Shown here: positions 47,857 through 56,599 of the stretch, in pieces | How the letters are laid out: the number at the start of each line of letters is the position of its first letter | How positions within the stretch are numbered: position 1 is the stretch's first letter | NCBI RefSeq assembly: GCF_013266755.1 | Contig: NZ_JABRWJ010000006.1 | Coordinates: 124,001-188,000, forward strand | Direction of reading: 5' to 3' | From: Pseudaquabacterium terrae | GTDB taxonomy: Bacteria > Pseudomonadota > Gammaproteobacteria > Burkholderiales > Burkholderiaceae_C | DNA: 64,000 nucleotides | Position numbers and translations under genes: made by a program | Notes under the pieces: model-generated | Told to the model about the DNA's origin: nothing | Seen by the model: only the letters and a program-made list of their open reading frames with translations | Databases searched by the model: none

Positions 47857-49473
47857 TCAAGCGACCCGGAACGCGGCCACCGCGGTGGCGAGCTGGTCGG
47901 CCTGGTGCTTCAGCGATTCGGCGGCGGCAGCCGACTGCTCGACCAGCGCGGCGTTCTGCTGTGTCATCTGGTCGAGCTCGTTGACCGTGCCGTTGACCTG
48001 GCCGATGCCGGCCGACTGCTCGGTGACCGCGGTGGTGATCTCGCTGATCGTGTCGCAGACGCGCTTCACGCTGGCGACGATGTCGGTCATCGTCGAGCCG
48101 GCGTCCTGCACCAGGCGCGAGCCGGCGTCGACGCGTTCGACCGAGTTGCCGATCAGGCGCTTGATCTCGCGCGCCGCCTCGGCGCTGCGCTGGGCCAGCG
48201 AGCGCACCTCGCCGGCGACGACCGCGAAGCCGCGGCCCTGTTCACCGGCGCGGGCGGCCTCGACCGCGGCGTTCAGCGCCAGGATGTTGGTCTGGAAGGC
48301 GATGCCGTCGATGACGCCGATGATGTCGGCGATCTTCTTCGACGCGACATGGATCTCGTCCATCGTCGCGACGACCTGCGCGACGACCGTGCCGCCGCGT
48401 TCGGCGACCTGGGCCGCCGAGCTGGCGAGGGCGTTCGCGGTGTGCGCCGACTCGGCCGACTGGCGCACGGTGCTGCTGAGCTGGTCGATCGCGCTGGCGG
48501 CCGACTGCAGGTTCGACGCCGTCTGCTCGGTGCGCTGGCTCAGGTCGTGGTTGCCCATCGCGACCTCGCTGCTGGCGGTCTGGATGCTGTCGGCGCTGGA
48601 ACGCACCTGGCCGACGGTGCGACGCAGCCGGCCGACCATGCTTTCGATGGCGGTGAACAGGCGCGACAGCTCGGCACTGCGGGCTTGCGGCGCATTGACC
48701 GTCAGGTCCCCTTCGGCGACCTGCTCGAGCACCTCGACCGCCTGGACAAGCGGCTTGCTGACGACACGGCGGATCACGAAGGCCAGCACGATCGCGACGG
48801 CGACGAAACCGATGCACACCAGCACCGCGAGCATCAGCGAGCTGGCGGCGATGCTCTTGTCGACCTCGTCGACCGGCACCACGACCTCGACGATGCCGCG
48901 CACGTCGCCTTCCTTCCAGTCCTTCTTCGGCGACTGCGGATGGCTGTTGTGGCAGGCGACGCAGCCGGCCTTCATCACGTCGGCGACCGCGTAGCGCACC
49001 GACAGCCGGCCGCCGACGTCCTCGACGCGGTGCAGCGTGGCCTTCGGATCACGCTGGAACGCGGCCAGCGCCTCGACCTGGAAGCCGTCGAGCTTGTTGG
49101 CGGCGGCGCGGTGCGGAAACGGATGCTGCGACAGCAGCCTGACGTCGGTGCCCGGGTATTGCTTGGCGATGCTCTCGCCGAGCGCCTTGACCAGCGTCGC
49201 CGGCAGCGGCAGCGTGCCGTCCTTGCTTGCGAAGTCGTAGCCCAGCTCCATGCCGGACTTCTTGGCGCGCGGCGCGATCTCGGCGGTGTAGAAATTGCGC
49301 AGCGTGACGATCTGGTTGGCGACCGCGCGGCCGGTGGCCAGACCGGCCTGCTGCACCGTCTGCTGCCGCTGGTGGGCGACGACCGCCAGCACGGCGGCAA
49401 CGATGGCCATGCTGGCGACGAGCACCGGGATCAAAAGCTTCAGGGACAGACGTCCGGGGCTCGAGAACTTCAT
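47857..49473 (-). CDS. chemoreceptor with periplasmic c-type haem domain (DUF3365/Tll0287-like)
   Basis: 538 residues from the ATG at 49473 ([20 protein letters not shown]); an ATG five codons upstream has no ribosome-binding site. A membrane helix is followed by a periplasmic domain of about 160 residues with the order [26 protein letters not shown], then the haem-attachment motif CVACH at residues 171-175. This is the Tll0287-like haem sensor layout. A second helix, HAMP and the standard signalling hairpin follow; the last 150 residues nearly match the neighbouring receptor. It should bind one covalent haem and could sense redox state, oxygen or NO to steer swimming. Confidence 0.9.
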   Translation of the reverse strand: MKFSSPGRLSLKLLIPVLVASMAIVAAVLAVVAHQRQQTVQQAGLATGRAVANQIVTLRNFYTAEIAPRAKKSGMELGYDFASKDGTLPLPATLVKALGESIAKQYPGTDVRLLSQHPFPHRAAANKLDGFQVEALAAFQRDPKATLHRVEDVGGRLSVRYAVADVMKAGCVACHNSHPQSPKKDWKEGDVRGIVEVVVPVDEVDKSIAASSLMLAVLVCIGFVAVAIVLAFVIRRVVSKPLVQAVEVLEQVAEGDLTVNAPQARSAELSRLFTAIESMVGRLRRTVGQVRSSADSIQTASSEVAMGNHDLSQRTEQTASNLQSAASAIDQLSSTVRQSAESAHTANALASSAAQVAERGGTVVAQVVATMDEIHVASKKIADIIGVIDGIAFQTNILALNAAVEAARAGEQGRGFAVVAGEVRSLAQRSAEAAREIKRLIGNSVERVDAGSRLVQDAGSTMTDIVASVKRVCDTISEITTAVTEQSAGIGQVNGTVNELDQMTQQNAALVEQSAAAAESLKHQADQLATAVAAFRVA

Positions 49474-49601
49474 GAGAGAGAACTCCATACTGCACGTGTA
49501 CGGAATCCTCTCTCGGAAGCCTTGTATGCAAAGGCCGAAGAAGCGCTGGCCGTGGCGGTCAGTTTCGAGTCAGCCGCCCCGGGTCTTCCCGAGGGTCGAC
49601 T

Positions 49602-50060
49602 TCAGGCGGTCTGGCCGGCCTTCAGCACCAGCACCGAACAGCCGACCTTGCGCGCGACGCTGTAGGTCGTGCCGCCGAACAGCGTGCGCGTCAGGCTGGT
49701 CTTGCCGTGCGAACCGAGCACCACCAGGTCGGCCTTCCAGGTGTGGGCCGCGGCGAGGATCACGTCGACCGGCTTGCCGAGCTCGAGCACCGACTGCACG
49801 TCCTGCCAGCCTTCGCGGTGGGCGGCGGCCAGCGTCTGCAGCTGGCGCTGCAGGTCGCCGGCCTGCGCGCTGACGACCTGGCCGCGCAGGTCGGCGTAGT
49901 CGCTCAGGTTCTCGGCCGCGTCGGCGGCGTGCACCAGCACCAGCGTCGCTGCCGGGTCGGCGAAGCGCGCATGGGCCAGCTGCAGCGCCGACAGCGAGTC
50001 GGCCGAGAAATCGATGCCGACCAGCACGCGCTGGAAGGTGTTCGGTGAACCGTTGCTCAT
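49602..50060 (-). CDS. universal stress protein (UspA family)
   Basis: 152 residues, a single Usp domain. It starts with FQRVLVGIDFSADSLSALQLAH, and the nucleotide-loop region reads VVLGSHGKTSLTRTLFGGTTYSVARK, close to the G-2x-G-9x-G(S/T) ATP-binding pattern. Family members dimerise and help survival under starvation or oxidative stress. It begins 13 bases after gltL ends, so it is probably the last gene of the glutamate/aspartate transport operon, an unusual partner. Confidence 0.9.
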   Translation of the reverse strand: MSNGSPNTFQRVLVGIDFSADSLSALQLAHARFADPAATLVLVHAADAAENLSDYADLRGQVVSAQAGDLQRQLQTLAAAHREGWQDVQSVLELGKPVDVILAAAHTWKADLVVLGSHGKTSLTRTLFGGTTYSVARKVGCSVLVLKAGQTA

Positions 50061-50073
50061 GGCCGGCTCCTGC

Positions 50074-50808
50074 TCAGTGCTGGAGGATCTTCGACAGGAA
50101 GTCCTTGGCGCGCGGCGAGCGCGCGTCGGGGTTGCCGAAGAAATCGTCCTTGCGGCAGTCCTCGACGATCTTGCCGGCGTCCATGAAGATCACGCGGTGG
50201 CTGACCTTCTTCGCGAAGCCCATCTCGTGCGTGACGCACATCATCGTCATGCCTTCGTGGGCCAGCTGCACCATCACGTCGAGCACCTCGCCGACCATCT
50301 CGGGGTCGAGCGCCGAGGTCGGTTCGTCGAACAGCATGACGATCGGGTCCATCGACAGCGCGCGCGCGATCGCCACGCGCTGCTGCTGGCCACCGGAGAG
50401 CTGGCCCGGGAACTTGTCCTTGTGCGCCATCAGGCCGACGCGGTCGAGCATCTTCAGCCCGCGCGTCTTGGCTTCGTCGGTGCTGCGGTTGAGCACCTTG
50501 ACCTGCGCGATGGTCAGGTTCTCGGTCACCGACAGGTGCGGGAACAGCTCGAAGTTCTGGAACACCATGCCGACGCGCGAGCGCAGCTTCGGCAGGTCGG
50601 TCTTCGGATCGGAGATCGAGACGCCGTCGACGACGATGTCGCCCTTCTGGAACGGCTCCAGCGCGTTGACGGTCTTGACCAGCGTCGACTTGCCCGAGCC
50701 CGACGGGCCGCAGACGACGACGACGTCGCCCTTCTGGATGCTGGTGCTGCAATCGGTCAGCACCTGGAAGCTGCCGTACCACTTGCTCACATTTTTGATG
50801 TCGATCAT
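50074..50808 (-). CDS. gltL: glutamate/aspartate ABC transporter ATP-binding protein GltL
   Basis: 244 residues. Walker [10 protein letters not shown], signature [15 protein letters not shown], Walker [15 protein letters not shown] and the switch His in [13 protein letters not shown] are all intact; [18 protein letters not shown] is typical of polar amino acid ATPases. It drives the GltJK permease pair. The gene follows gltK by 13 bases. Confidence 0.93.
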   Translation of the reverse strand: MIDIKNVSKWYGSFQVLTDCSTSIQKGDVVVVCGPSGSGKSTLVKTVNALEPFQKGDIVVDGVSISDPKTDLPKLRSRVGMVFQNFELFPHLSVTENLTIAQVKVLNRSTDEAKTRGLKMLDRVGLMAHKDKFPGQLSGGQQQRVAIARALSMDPIVMLFDEPTSALDPEMVGEVLDVMVQLAHEGMTMMCVTHEMGFAKKVSHRVIFMDAGKIVEDCRKDDFFGNPDARSPRAKDFLSKILQH

Positions 50809-50821
50809 GACGGCTCCGGGC

Positions 50822-51487
50822 TCATCGGATGATTTGGATCTTCTGCTGCAGGCGCCGGACCAGCATGGACAGGCTGAAGCAGATCACGAAGTAGACGACC
50901 GCGGCGACGAGGTAGGTCTCGACCGGGCGGTTGAAGTTCTTGCCGGCGACCTCGAAGCCCTTGAGCAGGTCGTAGGCGCCGATGGCGTAGACCAGCGAGG
51001 TGTCCTGGAACAGGATGATGGTCTGCGTCAGCAGCACCGGCAGCATGTTGCGGAAGGCCTGCGGCAGCACGATCAGCTTCATGCACTGCGCATAGGTCAT
51101 GCCGACCGCGTAGCCGGCATAGACCTGGCCGCGCGGCACGCTCTGGATGCCCGCGCGCATGATCTCGGAGTAGTACGCCGCCTCGAAGATCGTGAAGGTG
51201 ATGATCGCCGACAGCTCGGCGCCCATCGGCCGACCGATGAGCAGCGGGATCAGCAGGAAGAACCACAGGATCACCATCACCAGCGGCACCGAGCGCAGCG
51301 TGTTGACGTAGACCGTCGCCGGCCACACCAGCCACGGCTTGCCCGATAGGCGCATCAGCGCCAGGATGGTGCCGAGCGCGATGCCGCCGATCATCGCGAT
51401 CAGCGTCAGCTGCACCGAGAAGATCAGGCCCTTGACGACGAAGCTGGAGACGACACCCCAGGAAAAGAATGCGAAGTCGAGGTTCAT
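50822..51487 (-). CDS. gltK: glutamate/aspartate ABC transporter permease GltK
   Basis: 221 residues, four to five helices. The ATPase-docking loop reads [27 protein letters not shown], with [17 protein letters not shown] after it, as in GltK. It pairs with GltJ in the inner membrane. Its ribosome-binding site GGAGG overlaps the end of gltJ, so translation is coupled. Confidence 0.93.
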   Translation of the reverse strand: MNLDFAFFSWGVVSSFVVKGLIFSVQLTLIAMIGGIALGTILALMRLSGKPWLVWPATVYVNTLRSVPLVMVILWFFLLIPLLIGRPMGAELSAIITFTIFEAAYYSEIMRAGIQSVPRGQVYAGYAVGMTYAQCMKLIVLPQAFRNMLPVLLTQTIILFQDTSLVYAIGAYDLLKGFEVAGKNFNRPVETYLVAAVVYFVICFSLSMLVRRLQQKIQIIR

Positions 51488-51488
51488 C

Positions 51489-52229
51489 TCACTTGCCTCC
51501 GATCATGCCGGGGAGGCGGACCTTCTGTTCGATGAACGCGGCGACGCGGTTCACCGAGAAGGCGGAGACGAAGTACAGCAGCGACACCGCGAGGTAGATC
51601 TCGATGCCGCGCGAGGTTTCCTCCTGCGCCTGCATCGCGAACATCGTCAGCTCGGCGATCGACACGGCGAAGGCCACCGACGAGTTCTTGATGATGTTCA
51701 TCGACTCCGAGGTCAGCGGCGGGATGACGATGCGAAACGCCATCGGCAGCAGCACGTAGCGGTAGGTCTGCGGCAGCGTGAAGCCCACTGCCAGTCCGGC
51801 GTAGCGCTGGCCCTTGGGCAGCGCCAGGATGCCGGCCTTGACCTGCTCGGAGATGCGCGCCGAGGTGAAGAAGCCCAGGCCGAGCACGACCAGGAAGAAG
51901 CTCGGCACCTCCTTCAGCGGCGGGATCAGCGCCGGGATCACGTGGTACCAGAGGAAGATCTGCACCAGCAGCGGGATGTTGCGGAACAGCTCGGTCCAGC
52001 TGGTGCCCAGCGCCACCAGCCACTTGTTCGGCGTCGTGCGCAGGATGCCCATCAGCGAGCCGACGACCAGCGCGACGATCAGCGCGAACACCGAGACCGA
52101 CAGGGTCCAGCCCCAGGCCGAGAGCATCCAGCTGAGGTAGGTGATGTCGCCGCCGGAGCCGAGGCAGCCCGCCATCTGCTCGCCCGTTGCGGTGTTCTTG
52201 CAGAACACCTGCCATTCCCATGCGCTCAA
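51489..52229 (-). CDS. gltJ: glutamate/aspartate ABC transporter permease GltJ
   Basis: 246 residues from a TTG at 52229, chosen because CGGAGG lies five bases upstream and the product then begins LSAWEWQVFCKNTATGEQ, matching the family start. An ATG 28 codons upstream would run through the intergenic hairpin. It has five to six helices with the docking loop EQVKAGILALPKGQRYAGLAVGFTLPQ. The segment TSWTELFRNIPLLVQIFLWY is typical of GltJ. It forms the translocation pore with GltK. Confidence 0.9.
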   Translation of the reverse strand: MSAWEWQVFCKNTATGEQMAGCLGSGGDITYLSWMLSAWGWTLSVSVFALIVALVVGSLMGILRTTPNKWLVALGTSWTELFRNIPLLVQIFLWYHVIPALIPPLKEVPSFFLVVLGLGFFTSARISEQVKAGILALPKGQRYAGLAVGFTLPQTYRYVLLPMAFRIVIPPLTSESMNIIKNSSVAFAVSIAELTMFAMQAQEETSRGIEIYLAVSLLYFVSAFSVNRVAAFIEQKVRLPGMIGGK

Positions 52230-52261
52230 GGAAGCCTCCGGAGCTTGTTGTTGGAGCCGAC

Positions 52262-52297
52262 AAAACAACGAGCGCGGGGCGTTGCGCCGCCGCGCTC
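52262..52297 (-). promoter_or_regulatory. intercistronic hairpin between gltI and gltJ (attenuator-like)
   Basis: GAGCGCGG (52270-52277) pairs with CCGCGCTC (52290-52297) and an inner GGCG/CGCC pair extends the stem around a TTG loop with one bulged G. On the minus strand it is followed by GTTGTTTTGTC, a T-rich tail. Such hairpins after a binding-protein gene protect its message or end part of the transcripts, giving more binding protein than permease. Confidence 0.65.
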
Positions 52298-52362
52298 GCA
52301 TCAGGATATGCAAGCCCCGGGCCGGGCGGCCAGAGGGCTTACCTGCATCGCTTAAGCCGGGA

Positions 52363-53262
52363 TCACTTCTTGGCGTAGTCTTCCATCGGCTTGTCGTTCG
52401 GGCTGGCCCAGGCGGCCTTGGTGTTGTCGTTGACGACCATGCCGACCTTGGTGTTCGCCGGCGGGATCGGCTGCAGGAACCACTTGTCCCACAGCTTGGC
52501 GATGTCGCCGGACTTCATCATGCCCTTGATGCTGTCGTCGACCGCCTTCTTGAAGTTGGGGTCGTCCTTGCGGATCATGATCGCGATCGGCTCGACCGAC
52601 AGCACTTCGCCGACGATCTTGAAGTCGGCCGGGTTCTTGGCCTTGGCGATGTTGCCGGCGAGGATCGCGCCGTCCATCACGAAGGCATCGGCGCGGCCCG
52701 ATTCCAGCAGCAGGAAGCTGTCGGCGTGGTCCTTGCCGAAGACTTCCTCGAAGTTCACGCCGGTGGCGCGCTCATGCTTGCGCAGCGTCTGCACCGAGGT
52801 GGTGCCGGTGGTCGTCGCGACCTTCTTGCCGGCGAGCTGGCCGATCGAGTTGATGCCCGAATTGGCCTTCACCGCGATGCGCACTTCCTCGACGAAGGTG
52901 GTGACCGCGAACGCGACATCCTTCTGGCGCGTGGCGTTGTTGGTCGTCGAGCCGCACTCGATGTCGACGGTGCCGTTCTGCACCAGCGGGATGCGGTTCT
53001 GCGAGGTCACCGGCTGGTACTTGGTCTCGAGCTTGGCCAGGCCCAGTTGCTTCTGCACATCGGCCAGCACGCGCGAGCAGATCTCGACGTGGTAGCCGGT
53101 GTACTTGCCGTCGCCCAGCGTGTACGAAAGCGCGCCGGAGGACTCGCGCACGCCCATCGTGACGGCCCCGCTGTCCTTGATCTTCTTCAGCGTGTCGGTG
53201 GCCTGCGCCTGCGCCAGGCCGGCGGCCGCGAGCGCAGCCAGGACGAACAACGACTTCTTCAT
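52363..53262 (-). CDS. gltI: glutamate/aspartate-binding periplasmic protein GltI
   Basis: 299 residues from the ATG at 53262 (ribosome-binding site TAGGAG). Signal peptide MKKSLFVLAALAAAGLAQAQA. The mature protein has the solute-binding family 3 hallmarks GVRESSGALSYTLGDGKYTGYHVEIC, TSQNRIPLVQNGTVDIECGSTTNN and ATTTGTTSVQTL, close to GltI. It delivers glutamate or aspartate to GltJKL. It is the first gene of the operon; an inverted repeat lies in its promoter region. Confidence 0.92.
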   Translation of the reverse strand: MKKSLFVLAALAAAGLAQAQATDTLKKIKDSGAVTMGVRESSGALSYTLGDGKYTGYHVEICSRVLADVQKQLGLAKLETKYQPVTSQNRIPLVQNGTVDIECGSTTNNATRQKDVAFAVTTFVEEVRIAVKANSGINSIGQLAGKKVATTTGTTSVQTLRKHERATGVNFEEVFGKDHADSFLLLESGRADAFVMDGAILAGNIAKAKNPADFKIVGEVLSVEPIAIMIRKDDPNFKKAVDDSIKGMMKSGDIAKLWDKWFLQPIPPANTKVGMVVNDNTKAAWASPNDKPMEDYAKK

Positions 53263-53309
53263 GCGAGCTCCTAGGGTGATAGTCGGGATCGACAGGGAGA
53301 GAAACGGAA

Positions 53310-53343
53310 ATTCTAGGCAGCGGGGGCTACGTGGAACCACGTA
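53310..53343 (-). promoter_or_regulatory. gltI promoter region with a palindromic operator-like site
   Basis: TACGTGG-AA-CCACGTA (53328-53343) is an inverted repeat with perfect 7-base arms around a 2-base centre, too tight for a hairpin loop and so more like a protein-binding site. On the minus strand a TAGAAT -10-like element (53315-53310) lies 12 bases downstream, so the palindrome covers the expected -35 position. Confidence 0.5.
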
Positions 53344-53370
53344 CAACCCCACCCGGGGAAGCGAGCAGAA

Positions 53371-54279
53371 CTAGTTCGGGACCTGGTCGGTGGGGTACTT
53401 CCAGAAGTCCTTCAGCAGGTAGTTCATCGGCAGGTTCAGCGCCGTGTTCTTCGGCGGGATCGGTTGCGCGAACCAGCGCTCGTAGATCTTGTTCGCCTCG
53501 CGCGAACTGATCAGCCGCTTCATCTCGTCGTCGACCACGCGTTTCAAGTCCGGATCGTCCTTGCTGAGCATGATCGCCAGCGGCTCGATCGTCAGGAACT
53601 TGCCGATCACTTTCAGCTTCGACGGATCGGGCCGGCCGGCGATCAGGCCGTAGAGCAGCACGTCGTCCATCGCGAAGCCGTCGGCCTCGCCGGACTCGAC
53701 CATCTGCACCGCCTTGCCATGGTCCGGCGCCTCGAGGATGTTGATGCGCAGCAGCTGGTCGCGGTTGGCCTGGTCGATCGCCTTCAGCGGGGTCGTGCCC
53801 TTGGTCGAGACCAGCTTCTTGCCCTCGAACTGCGCCAGCACGGTGATCGGGCTGTCGGCGCGCACCATGTAGCGCGCGCCGGTGATGTAGTGCGGCACGG
53901 TGAAGGCGACCTGCTTGCGGCGCTCGGCGTTGTTGGTCGTCGAGCCGCACTCCAGATCGGCCTTGCCCTCGGCGATCGCCGCAATGCGGTTCTGCGGCGT
54001 GACCATCAGGTACTCGGTCTTCAGCGCGGTCACGCCGAGCTTCTTCTTGATCGCGTCGGCCAGCTTCAGGCACAGGTCGACCGCGTAGCCGACCGGCTTC
54101 TTGTCGGCATCGAGGTACGAGAACGGCACCGACGATTCGCGGTGCGCGATCACCAGCGTGCCCTTGCTCTTGATGCGATCGAGCACCGGTCCGGCAGCGG
54201 CGCCGGCTGCGGCCAGCAGCAGCACGATCGACGGGAGGACCGTGCGGATCACGAGGGGGTAACGATCGGTCTGTCGCAT
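53371..54279 (-). CDS. second glutamate/aspartate-type substrate-binding protein
   Basis: 302 residues from the ATG at 54279 (MRQTDRYPLVIRTVLPSI); an ATG five codons earlier is possible. The signal sequence ends near AAAGAAAGPVLD. It shares the layout of GltI: HRESSVPFSYLDADKKPVGYAVDLC, TPQNRIAAIAEGKADLECGSTTNN and STKGTTPLKA. It is a diverged paralogue of gltI, directly upstream on the same strand, and may give the GltJKL permease a second ligand range. There is no separate permease gene. Confidence 0.88.
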   Translation of the reverse strand: MRQTDRYPLVIRTVLPSIVLLLAAAGAAAGPVLDRIKSKGTLVIAHRESSVPFSYLDADKKPVGYAVDLCLKLADAIKKKLGVTALKTEYLMVTPQNRIAAIAEGKADLECGSTTNNAERRKQVAFTVPHYITGARYMVRADSPITVLAQFEGKKLVSTKGTTPLKAIDQANRDQLLRINILEAPDHGKAVQMVESGEADGFAMDDVLLYGLIAGRPDPSKLKVIGKFLTIEPLAIMLSKDDPDLKRVVDDEMKRLISSREANKIYERWFAQPIPPKNTALNLPMNYLLKDFWKYPTDQVPN

Positions 54280-54498
54280 GCCCCACCGTACCACTTTTCA
54301 TGCCAGCGCCGAGCGTGCGCGGCCGCCCGCCGCGTGGCGGGTGGGCTGCTGTCGGCACGCGGGCGGGCTGTCCATGGGGCGCGGACTGTACGTGCGGTTA
54401 CCGGCCCGAGCCAATGCTGTTTGCGGGCGGGGTCATGCACGAAATGCATTGTTGGACCGGGAAAACCCCAGGTCTCGCGTCCGGCCGGTGCAGGGTAT

Positions 54499-55929
54499 CT
54501 AACGCGCGCGTCGACCGTCGCCCTCCAGTTGCTCCGCCAGCGCACCCAGCAGAGGGCGGATGCCATCGCCGACGGCGATCTGCGGATTCGAATAGCCGTC
54601 GTCCTTGCCGGCCTGCACTTCGCGACGGCGGATCACTTCGCGCGCGTTCGCGTGGGCGGTCTCGAACGAGTAGGTGTCCCGCAACTGCTCGGCATACATC
54701 GCGCGGCCGAAGTAGGTCAGCTCCGAGCCGCGGCCGCAGCCGTAGGACGTGTGCTCGGCGTCGGCAGCGGTCATCACCAGCGTGTGCGTTTCGGCCAGCG
54801 GTGCGATCCATTGGCCCGAGTAACAGGCCGACACCGAGATCACGCGGTGGCGGATGCCGGCGGCATCGAGCCACTCGCGCAGGCGCTGCGGCGTCAGCGG
54901 CGCGATCTCCAGCGGCCAGAGTTCGGCGGCGAGCTGGCCGTTGCGGGCGCCGTGCGACGTCAGGTGGATGAACAGCACGTCCCGTTCGCGGTCCATGCGC
55001 GTTGCCACCGCGGCGATCGCCCGCTGCAGGTTCTGCGGCGTGGCCCAGGGCAGGCGGGTGGCGGTGGTGGCGTGGTTCAGCAGCTGCAGCGTGCGGCCGC
55101 CGGCATCGAAGCGCGTGGCCATCACGTCGGCGACCAGCGCGCTCTCGCGCTGGAAGACATCCTCGCCGGCGTACGGCGCGAAGGTCAGCGCATAGATGTC
55201 GATGCGCCCGGGGCGCTGCGGCGCGAGTGCCTGCAGCTGCTCGCCCATCAGCGCGGCTTGGCGCTCGATCACTTCGGGCGTCAGCTTCAGCGTCACCGGC
55301 TCGGGCTGCGAAGGCGCGCGCGCCGCGTCCGGGTACCAGTACTGCGCCGGGGGCAGGACCCATTGCAGCGCCATCGGCGCCGCGGTCGCCAGCAGCACGC
55401 CGGCGACGACGCGGCACGACCGGCGGCCGCGCAGCAGCACCACCACCTGCGCCAGGCCGTTCCAGGCCCACGGCAGCAGGCCGAGGCCGAAGACGAGCCA
55501 CGGCCCGAGCCGGCCCGCCGCGGGCGCCGCATGCACCAGCGGCACCAGCAGCAGCAGCCCGACGAAATGCATCACCAGCGACAGCGCGAGCAGCAAGCCG
55601 AACAGGCGCGCCGGCTGATCGGCGCCCGGCTGCTCGCGGCCAGCCAGCCAGCAGGCCCACACCGAGGCGATGGCGTTGGGCCACCCGGCTTGCAGCGCGT
55701 GCGGGTTGAAGAAGACCGGCCCGGTGTGCAGCAGCCGCTGCAGCAGCAGGGTCGCTGCCAGCAGGCACAGCAGCAGCAGTGCGAGCACCAGCGGCGTCGG
55801 CACCAGGTGCGCCGCGGCGGGTTCGCGCAACAGCGCCGTGCGCGCGCCGGCGCCGATCCAGCGGCCGAGCTCGCCGGGTGCCAATGGCGCGCGCGCCGCC
55901 GGCCGTTCTTCGCCTGTCGAGCTTGTCAT
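54499..55929 (-). CDS. membrane-anchored C13-family (caspase-like) cysteine peptidase
   Basis: 476 residues. Residues 40-195 hold four or five hydrophobic helices. The C-terminal 260 residues form a periplasmic or cytoplasmic domain with the C13 (legumain/GPI8-like) catalytic pair: His326 in IHLTSHGARNG and Cys369 in VISVSACYSGQW. The sequence DIYALTFAPYAGEDVFQRES before it is typical of the bacterial C13 group. It would cleave peptide bonds, usually after Asn or Asp in eukaryotic relatives; bacterial substrates are unknown. It stands alone, divergent from tdk by 72 bases, with a 219-base non-coding gap behind it. Confidence 0.85.
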   Translation of the reverse strand: MTSSTGEERPAARAPLAPGELGRWIGAGARTALLREPAAAHLVPTPLVLALLLLCLLAATLLLQRLLHTGPVFFNPHALQAGWPNAIASVWACWLAGREQPGADQPARLFGLLLALSLVMHFVGLLLLVPLVHAAPAAGRLGPWLVFGLGLLPWAWNGLAQVVVLLRGRRSCRVVAGVLLATAAPMALQWVLPPAQYWYPDAARAPSQPEPVTLKLTPEVIERQAALMGEQLQALAPQRPGRIDIYALTFAPYAGEDVFQRESALVADVMATRFDAGGRTLQLLNHATTATRLPWATPQNLQRAIAAVATRMDRERDVLFIHLTSHGARNGQLAAELWPLEIAPLTPQRLREWLDAAGIRHRVISVSACYSGQWIAPLAETHTLVMTAADAEHTSYGCGRGSELTYFGRAMYAEQLRDTYSFETAHANAREVIRRREVQAGKDDGYSNPQIAVGDGIRPLLGALAEQLEGDGRRAR

Positions 55930-56001
55930 GCCCGTTTCCTCCCTGGCGCGGCACTGTAGCGCGGCCAGGCCGGCTCGCTAAACTCGCGCCCCTCAACCCA
56001 G

Positions 56002-56598
56002 ATGAGCAAGCTCTACTTCCGCTACGCCGCGATGAACGCCGGCAAGTCGACCGCCTTGTTGCAGGTGGCGCACAACTATGAAGAGCGCGGCATGCGGGTG
56101 CTGCTGTTCACCGCGGCACACGACGACCGCGCCGGCCATGGCGTGATCGCGTCGCGGCTGGGCCTGGCGCGCCAGGCCGCGACCTTCGGGCCCGACACCG
56201 CATTCACGCGCGCCCACCTCGGCCCCGGCCTGGCCTGCCTGCTGATCGACGAGGCGCAGTTCCTGACGCCCGCGCAGGTGCGGCAGCTGCACCGCATGGC
56301 GCATGTCGACGACCTGCCGGTGATCTGCTTCGGCCTGCGCAGCGATTTCCGCGGCGAGGCCTTTCCCGGCTCGGCGATGCTGCTGACCCTGGCCGACGAG
56401 GTCGAGGAGATGAAGTCGATCTGCGCCTGCGCGCGCAAGGCGACGATGAACATCCGCGTCGATGCCGACGGCCGCCGCGTGCAGCACGGCGAGCAGGTGG
56501 TGATCGGCGGCAACGAGCGTTACCGCGCGGTCTGCCCGTCGTGCTTCTACAGCGACGACGGCGGCGGCGCCGAGTCGGCACCTGGGCTCTTTGGCTGA
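56002..56598 (+). CDS. tdk: thymidine kinase
   Basis: 198 residues of the TK1 type. The P-loop is AAMNAGKSTALLQ, the Walker B-like acid lies in CLLIDEAQFLTPAQV, and FGLRSDFRGEAFPGS is the lasso precursor. The zinc ligands are the Cys pair in SICACARKA and the pair in RAVCPSCFY. It phosphorylates thymidine with ATP in the salvage pathway. It is a single-gene unit, convergent with the catabolic operon that follows (1-base gap). Confidence 0.95.
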   Translation: MSKLYFRYAAMNAGKSTALLQVAHNYEERGMRVLLFTAAHDDRAGHGVIASRLGLARQAATFGPDTAFTRAHLGPGLACLLIDEAQFLTPAQVRQLHRMAHVDDLPVICFGLRSDFRGEAFPGSAMLLTLADEVEEMKSICACARKATMNIRVDADGRRVQHGEQVVIGGNERYRAVCPSCFYSDDGGGAESAPGLFG

Positions 56599-56599
56599 A

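Noticed and set aside
54280-54498. Sigma-54-like promoter (TGGCATG-N4-GTGGT on the minus strand) before the second binding protein
   Set aside because: The -12 GC element is wrong and the spacing fits poorly. The gap otherwise holds only a short ATGCA/TGCAT inverted repeat near 54435.
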